Shown piece after piece: positions 58,262 through 64,000 of a DNA stretch of 64,000 nt. The notes under the pieces were generated by a model. That model did no database searches. It was not told where the DNA came from and saw only the letters and a program-made list of their open reading frames with translations. The position numbers and the translations under genes are program-made. Position 1 is the first letter of the stretch. Each line of letters opens with the position of its first letter. Source of the DNA: Malus domestica (lineage: Eukaryota; Streptophyta; Magnoliopsida; Rosales; Rosaceae); assembly GCF_042453785.1 (NCBI RefSeq), contig NC_091667.1, positions 31,798,001 through 31,862,000 of the forward strand. The letters are read 5' to 3'.

Positions 58262-58967
58262 GCATCATTTGATTCATTTAAGACAGCTTCAGCAATGTAG
58301 ACTTATGTCGAATTGTGTCGCTCTAACCCGGCATTCCGATGAATTGTATGTGTTATTGATGATATGGTGATTGGCATTATTGATTGATGTGATAATTGGA
58401 TGGTAATGGAATGCATATGTGAGGATGAATGACGTTATGAGTAGAGATTATTATTGTGCTTTGTTAAATGTTCCTTAAGGTGCTACATAATTGAATTGTG
58501 GTATTATGTTGAGACCTAGTGGTCTATGTGACGAATGTTCGATAGTAGTGAAATGTGAACTACGAATGACTTGATCCCTGTTGAGGGTACGTAGGTAGTC
58601 TAACGAGGAGGTTAGATGCAGTCATAAAATACACAAAAATTACAACGAAATTCGAATATTGAATTATGCTTTGTAAATATTTCGGGCGGGATATGTGAGA
58701 TATACGGGTTTTTAATGACGTCACGTGCTGATCTTGGACGTATGTCGGGATCAGGGCGTGACAAAATGAGTTTTATGAAATGAAATGGCATGCCAATTAT
58801 ATTTATATTAAGAATGTGCATATGTGATTATATATGTTGTGATTCGATGCTATGGGCGCTCAGGTAAGTTTCAAGTAAGTTTATGTGTTGAGTTTAAGGT
58901 GTGGAAAAATGATGATTGTTGAGATGTGTTGAGAGCTCATTAACCTGCACCCGGGTGTTAGTGCTCC

Positions 58968-59212
58968 TGCCCATGGTTAGGGGCACAGTCTTTCACGTGA
59001 TGTTTACCTCCCGTAGCACACGCTCATCTTGGATCCAAGTTAGGTGCACAATCCTGTTGTATAGACCACTTTCAGTGGGTTCGACTCGTTGGTGACCTGC
59101 AATCATTCGCACAGTCTTCACGTGATTGTAGCATTAGAGCATATTTGTTTTACACCCAGTCATGTCGTATAGACCACTATAGGTGGGTTCGACTCGTGTG
59201 CAGACATGATTT
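58968..59212 (+). repeat. Third group of hairpins in the 5-kb element
   Basis: TGCCC/GGGCA around ATGGTTAG (58968-58985); CAATCA/TGATTG (59100-59128); and two copies of a gtatagaccact ... gggttcgactcgt block near 59060 and 59168 with arms CCACT/AGTGG and CCACT/GGTGG. The second copy is enclosed by an outer stem CATGTC/GACATG (59161-59209). Confidence 0.55.
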
Positions 59213-59799
59213 ATGAGATAGAATTCAGTTGATTTGATATTCTCACATGTTATCACTCCTTGGGGTACTTACCTTGTTATTTGAGATGATTGGCATGGTA
59301 TATTCACGTTTTGACTTTGGATTTTGATATTGCTGGATATGTTGAGATTACGAGTATATGTATATGCTATTTGCTGGGAAATTATACAGGTTTTACAGAG
59401 AGGGGTTATACTTTTGAGAAATGAAATGATTTTGAAAAGTTTTGTTTTTTGCCCACTCACGCGTTTTGTTTTGCGCCCCTCTAGGTTTTAGGTAGCGTTG
59501 TTGGTGGCTTACGAGTTTTCAGCGGAGGTTCTGACAGACCATCACTTATGTAGAATCACCTTTGGGTGTTGTTATTTAGTACTTTTATGCTTGACTGCAC
59601 TTAGGCTAGTTAAGCTCTGATTGTGTATTCACACTTAATTTCCACTCTTGCATCTTAGTCTTGTCTAGTACTATCAGGATTTGGTTTCTATTCAATTGTA
59701 TTTCTCTATATTAATCTTGCTTCCGCACTGTGCATATGGCTACGTCACCCTCACGTGACGGTTAGCATGTCTCGATCTTGGTCGGGGTGTGTCATCAAG

Positions 59800-61140
59800 T
59801 CACCTTTTAACTTCTATTATGTTGATTTTTGTCTGTAGGTACACAAAAATATGCAGATTTGGCTTTCAAATTGAGAGGCCTAAGGACAATCTCTGTTCAT
59901 AGAAAAAAAAGTTGGACATAGAAGGCATGGGTATGGGAACATGATTGGTTGTTATATTGCTTTGGGACGTTTTGATATTTTAGAGATTAATGAGTTTGTG
60001 GAGATTTTGTTTTTCACATCTTGCTTTGTATTTGAACTTAAGCACTATAACTGAACTTACTTTAAAATTATAGGACTTCAAAACGCGACCGCGGTTAGGA
60101 TTAGAAAGGGCCAAGTATATATGTTGAGAAACTAGGCATTGCAAGCATATAAATTCCAATTTTATTATTGCTAAACCATATATCAAATGTAGTTAGGAAT
60201 TAAATTAAGTACAAACTACATGGGGATGGAGAAAGTTATGTATAGGTGAGAGCCTAAAAATACTTGAGAATCAAATACTGCACAAATTTGTGATAAGTTA
60301 GATGAGTAAAGATCGCCTTTTGTCAAGCAGTTTTTGACTTTTCTGCATTCTTTTATATAGTTTTTTCTTTTTTTCTTCCTATTTTGTCAGATTAGATAGA
60401 TAGGGGCGCTAATAAAAAAAAAGAAAGAAAGTATTTTTGCATTTTGCTGCACGTGATGATGTTGATGATATACAATATTCAATGACTAAACCCTATTCCC
60501 TATACTATAGCAAAAAATGAAGCATAATTATACAATAGCTACACACAAAACATTGAAAGTATACATGCGTGCAGTAAGAATGAATGGTAAAAATGCCATG
60601 TTCCTTTTAACATTGCGAATTACCGAGCTTTATGGAGGGAGTATAAATACGAATGCTCTTGGTGGTCTTCATCTAATTTCTTATTAGTATCATCTCGATG
60701 TTTTGGAACTTTTGACAGCCCTCTCACCGAACATATAATTTTTAGGGGCGCGCAGCGCTCGTAATTAAAAAAACGCGCATGCGGAGAGGCTGGTATATAC
60801 TAAAGTCCTACGCCCAAAAATGCTGTTCATAAGAGCAGTGTAAAGACGCAAATACCCCTCCTCAACTGATCTTTTCCTTCCTATATTTCATGAGGCTACA
60901 GTAAAAAGACGAAAAACCATGTTGCACACGTGGCGTGCTAGCGAGATTTCTCTCTTCCACCGCTTCCTTCCTCTGCAGTCTACACCTCTTGCGTTTTTGC
61001 CTTTCCTCTCCAGCTGTCGGCCATCACAGAGTCTTATGGCATCTTCCCGTTCTTTTCGCTGTTTTTCCTTCGGTTGCTTTTCACTTCTTTTCCTCTAATT
61101 TGACTTCGTTTGTTTTGTGTTATGTGGTTTTTATTGATTT
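59800..61140. other. Intergenic, no gene recognised
   Basis: AT-rich sequence with poly-A/T runs and a GC-rich patch near 60748-60785 (ggggcgcgcagcgctcg). A cacgtggc G-box-like motif lies near 60928. No supported coding frame. Confidence 0.5.
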
Positions 61141-64000
61141 TCAATGTGTATTGATTGATACTAACAATTACAAGATGAAACTTATATATAGGGAAAGAAA
61201 GATGACATAAGCCTAACTTGCCTAACTTGCCTAACTTACACAAAGAAAGTTGACTAGCCTAACTTCACTAGTCATCCAATACAATTGTTCCAACATGTTT
61301 ATTTCATGCATTTTAACACTCCCCCTCAAGTTGGAGTGTGGATGTCAATGATACCCAACTTGCTAAGTAAGACCTCAAATTGCGCCGAGCTTAGTGGTTT
61401 GGTGAACAAATCTGCAGGTTGATTCGAGGTTCGTATGTAAGCTGTTTGCACCATTCCCATCTGAATCTTCTCACGTACTAAGTGACAGTCGATCTCTATA
61501 TGCTTCGTTCGTTCATGAAACACTGGGTTCGAAGCAATGTGCATGGCATCTTGATTATCACAAAACAATGTGACTGGTTGTGCATGATTCACTCGTAAGT
61601 CCTTCAAAAGGTTTCTTAGCCATATAACTTCACAACAGGTGATAGCCATAGAACGATATTCTGCCTCTGCACTAGAACGAGATACTGTGCTTTGCTTCTT
61701 TGTTTTCCAAGATATCGGTGCTTGCCCAAGGAAGATACAATAACCGGTTATTGACCTTCTAGTGTCTTTACACCGAGCCCAATCAGCATCACAAAAAGCT
61801 TGTAATTGTAGTGAACCTGTAGAAGGCAAAAGAATTCCCTGGCCAGGAGATTGTTTGATGTATCTGAGAACCTTATACACTGCATCAAGGTGTGGTTGTC
61901 GCGGCTTGTCCATGAATTGGCTTAACATATTAACCACGTAAGTCAGGTCAGGCCTCATGATGGTTAAGTAAATTAGCCTCCCTACGAGTCTCCTATATGA
62001 AGAAGGATCATGTAGGAGCGTCCCTTCAGTTTATGTAAGGGACAAGTTTGGTTCCATGGGCAATCGTGAGGGCTTCGCACCAAGGAACCCAACATCTTCT
62101 AGTATCTCCAACGCATATTTGCGTTGGCACAAGGCAATCCCTTGTTTAGATCTTGCAACTTCTATCCCCAAAAAATATTTGATTTTTCCCAAATCCTTTA
62201 GCTTAAAATGTTGGGAAATGAAGAGTTTAGTCTCTTCAATTTCTCTCAAATTGTTACCTGCAAGTATTACGTCATCAACATACACAAGTAATGCCATGAA
62301 ACTGCCTTGATTGATGAAAACCAGCAGTCTTGAGAGCACTAGACAGCTTAATAAACCACTGTCTTGAGGCCTGTTTTAAACCATAAATGGATTTGTGTAA
62401 TTTGCATAGTTGTGTCTCCCCCTTTCGTCCGAACCCAGGAGGTATATAAACCTCATCGTATAAGTCACCATGCAAAAATGCGTTGTTTACATCAAGTTGG
62501 TGAAGATGCCAACCACAGATGAAGGCAATACTGAGGAGGACATGGACGGTGGTGAGCTTGGCAACTGGAGCAAATGTTTCCCGATAATCAAGCCCTTCAA
62601 TTTGACTATAGCCTTTAGCAACGAGACGGGCTTTGTAGCGTTCAACACTGCCGTCAAGTTTAAGCTTCACCTTATAGATCCATTTGCAGCCTATGGGATG
62701 TTTGTGAGGTGGTAAGGGCACAAGAGTCCAAGTGCGATTGTCATGGAGGGCATCAATCTCTTTTTGCATGGCGTCACGCCATTTTGGATCCTGAACAGCC
62801 TGCGAAAAACTGGTGGGTTCTTTGATAATGGTGAGGGTGGTGAGAAAGGTTTTGTGAGGGGGGATACATGGTCATAGGATAAATAACGAGATAGGGAGTG
62901 AGATGTACCTGAGGACTGAACCATGCTTGTGGAAGATGTGGGTGCAACACGGGATGGGAGGGCCACCTCAACATGAAAGTCTTGCAAAAATATGGAAGTT
63001 TTGGTTGGTCGAGTGCTAGGACGGAGTGCAGGGGTTGGATCTGGTGATGGAGTGGTTGGAGGTGGGGAAGAGTGTAGGGTAGGTGAAGGTGTTGATAAGG
63101 TATCTGGTGGTGGAGTTGTAGAGGGTAAAGGAGATGAGGGTGGTGTGATGTCGGCAAGTGTGGGAGATGTGGTGTTTATGTCTGCTGGTGCAAGGCTTGA
63201 ATGCGACTCAATGGGAGAGGTCGAGTCAAACGGGATAGGTGTAGTGTTTGATGGAGACGGGGCAACGGAAGTGTTACAATGTTGGAATGGAAAATGATCT
63301 TCAAAAAATACGACATCCCTAGAAACAAAAGTCTTATTGTGTTTTATATCAAACAATTTATAACCCTTTTGACCATAAGGATACCCAAGAAAAATGCATT
63401 GGATTGCACGAGGGTCAAATTTAGAGGGCCTTTGGGCATGTGTAGAAGCAAAACACAAGCTACCGAAAACCTTCAAATGAGAATAGTTAGGTGCTTTGTG
63501 AAACAGTTTTTCGTATGGTGTTTTACCTTGGAGAAGTGGAGTGGGTGTTCTATTGATGAGGTAGGCTGAGGTTAGGATTGCATCTCCCCAAAAACATTTT
63601 GGCAGACAAGCTTGAAAGAGCAAAGCCCGAGCAACATTGAGCAAGTGCCGGTGTTTACGTTCGGCAACACCATTTTGTTGTGGTGTGTTGACTCAACTAG
63701 ATTGATGTATGATGCCTTTGAGAGCATAAAATTGCTCAAGTTTAAACTCAGGGCCATTGTCACTTCGTATGATTTGAACTCTGGTATTGAATTGAGTCTC
63801 AATCATTTGAATGAATTTGACTAAAATGTCTTTTGTGTCAGATTTATGTTTCATCAAATGAACCCAAGTGCTTCTAGTGTAGTCATCTACGATGGTAAGG
63901 AAATACTTGGCACCTGAAATAGAAGCAACTTGATAACCACCCTAAATATCAATATGCAATAATTCAAAACATGATTTGGTAGAAATAGAGCTCAAAGGAA
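61141..64000 (-). mobile_element. Degenerate Ty1/copia element running off the right edge
   Basis: 3' LTR (inner end at 61318, cattttaaca; minus-strand TATA tatatataag near 61183; outer end not resolved), then a purine tract, then minus-strand coding. RNase H is at 61326-61958 ([26 protein letters not shown]). RT is at 62031-62339 ([14 protein letters not shown]) and 62275-62769 ([18 protein letters not shown]). The integrase C-terminal region and a Ser/Thr/Pro-rich linker are at 62691-63644. Integrase continues to the edge (VNTPQQNGV near 63680). Breaks include an in-frame TAA near 62035, a frame change with missing codons near 62320, a frameshift in a G-run near 62857 and a TGA near 63693. 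The element is not autonomous. Confidence 0.9.

Larger units (their letters stand above)
42491..59794. mobile_element. About 5-kb non-coding LTR-like element (solo LTR or LARD), split by the Tat insertion
   Basis: The outer ends are tgtcacagcctgtcccgaaa and ggtcggggtgtgtca, with a 5-bp duplication TCAAG at 42486-42490 and 59795-59799. Without the nested Tat element, 3339 + 1666 = about 5005 bp remain. I saw no repeated terminal sequence inside, so this is one long LTR (solo) or a derivative with no detected internal genes. It contains diverged repeats around cggatcggaaatccgag (near 44700 and 44890) and three groups of hairpin-forming sequence (45464-45799, 58165-58261, 58968-59212). Confidence 0.75.

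Noticed and set aside
58732..58765. gtcgggatcagggcgtgaca as an internal LTR end of the 5-kb element
   Set aside because: It resembles the true end but is not followed by a matching start or duplication; the outer TCAAG pair fits better.
60935..61243. Two overlapping frames of 69-91 codons
   Set aside because: Low-complexity Phe/Ser/Leu composition, next to or within the copia LTR, with no domain or splice support.
1..64000. CRISPR arrays, rRNA or tRNA genes
   Set aside because: No regular spacer-repeat structure with unique spacers and no cloverleaf was found; the direct repeats seen are transposon or LRR derived.

Overview
This window is a plant nuclear accessory region, most likely from a rosid and probably Rosaceae (apple/pear type). 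The grounds are multi-exon genes with GT/AG introns, a TIR-NB-LRR resistance gene pair, single-copy plant genes (ORANGE-type chaperone, USB1, SRS2-like helicase), and many LTR retrotransposons, MITEs and a SINE. No bacterial, organellar, CRISPR or rRNA signal was seen.

Layout: (1) 1-7.7 kb is a TIR-NB-ARC-LRR gene (TNL-A, minus strand) with its 3' flank. (2) 8.9-9.5 kb is a PGG-domain fragment of an ankyrin-type membrane protein. It overlaps, antisense, the last exon of an SRS2/UvrD-like DNA helicase (9.4-16.9 kb, minus). (3) 17.0-19.1 kb is an internally deleted Ty1/copia remnant lying between the divergent helicase and USB1 (19.3-21.3 kb, plus). (4) 22.2-25.0 kb is an ORANGE (OR) type DnaJ-like zinc-finger gene (minus). 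Its introns hold a rearranged copia element and a SINE, and its 5' end is not resolvable. (5) 25.0-27.1 kb is non-coding sequence with a MITE and a direct duplication. (6) 27.1-33.8 kb is a second copy of the 1-6.9 kb block. It carries a non-autonomous hAT insertion and a second NB-ARC-LRR gene (TNL-B) without a TIR exon. (7) 33.8-40.5 kb is a very young, intact copia element with two 258-bp LTRs that look identical, and it sits in the TNL-B intron. (8) 42.5-59.8 kb is a roughly 5-kb non-coding LTR-like element, split by a complete 12.3-kb Ty3/gypsy Tat-lineage element (45.8-58.1 kb). The Tat element has a 2002-residue gag-pol with two RNase H domains and an antisense ORF. (9) 61.1-64.0 kb is a degenerate copia element running off the right edge.

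The least explained signal is in the split 5-kb element. It carries arrays of short imperfect repeats whose central sequence is conserved while the flanking arms change together, so every unit can still fold into a hairpin. The few G:U pairs consistently favour plus-strand RNA. I know of no description of such an array in a plant LTR. Insertion ages can be ordered by nesting: the 5-kb element came first, then the Tat element (LTRs about 1% different by eye), while the copia at 33.8-40.5 kb has no visible LTR difference.

The cellular genes do not form a pathway. They are immune receptor, DNA repair, U6 snRNA processing and carotenoid/plastid chaperone genes that happen to be neighbours. The TNL pair and the transposons account for most of the sequence.
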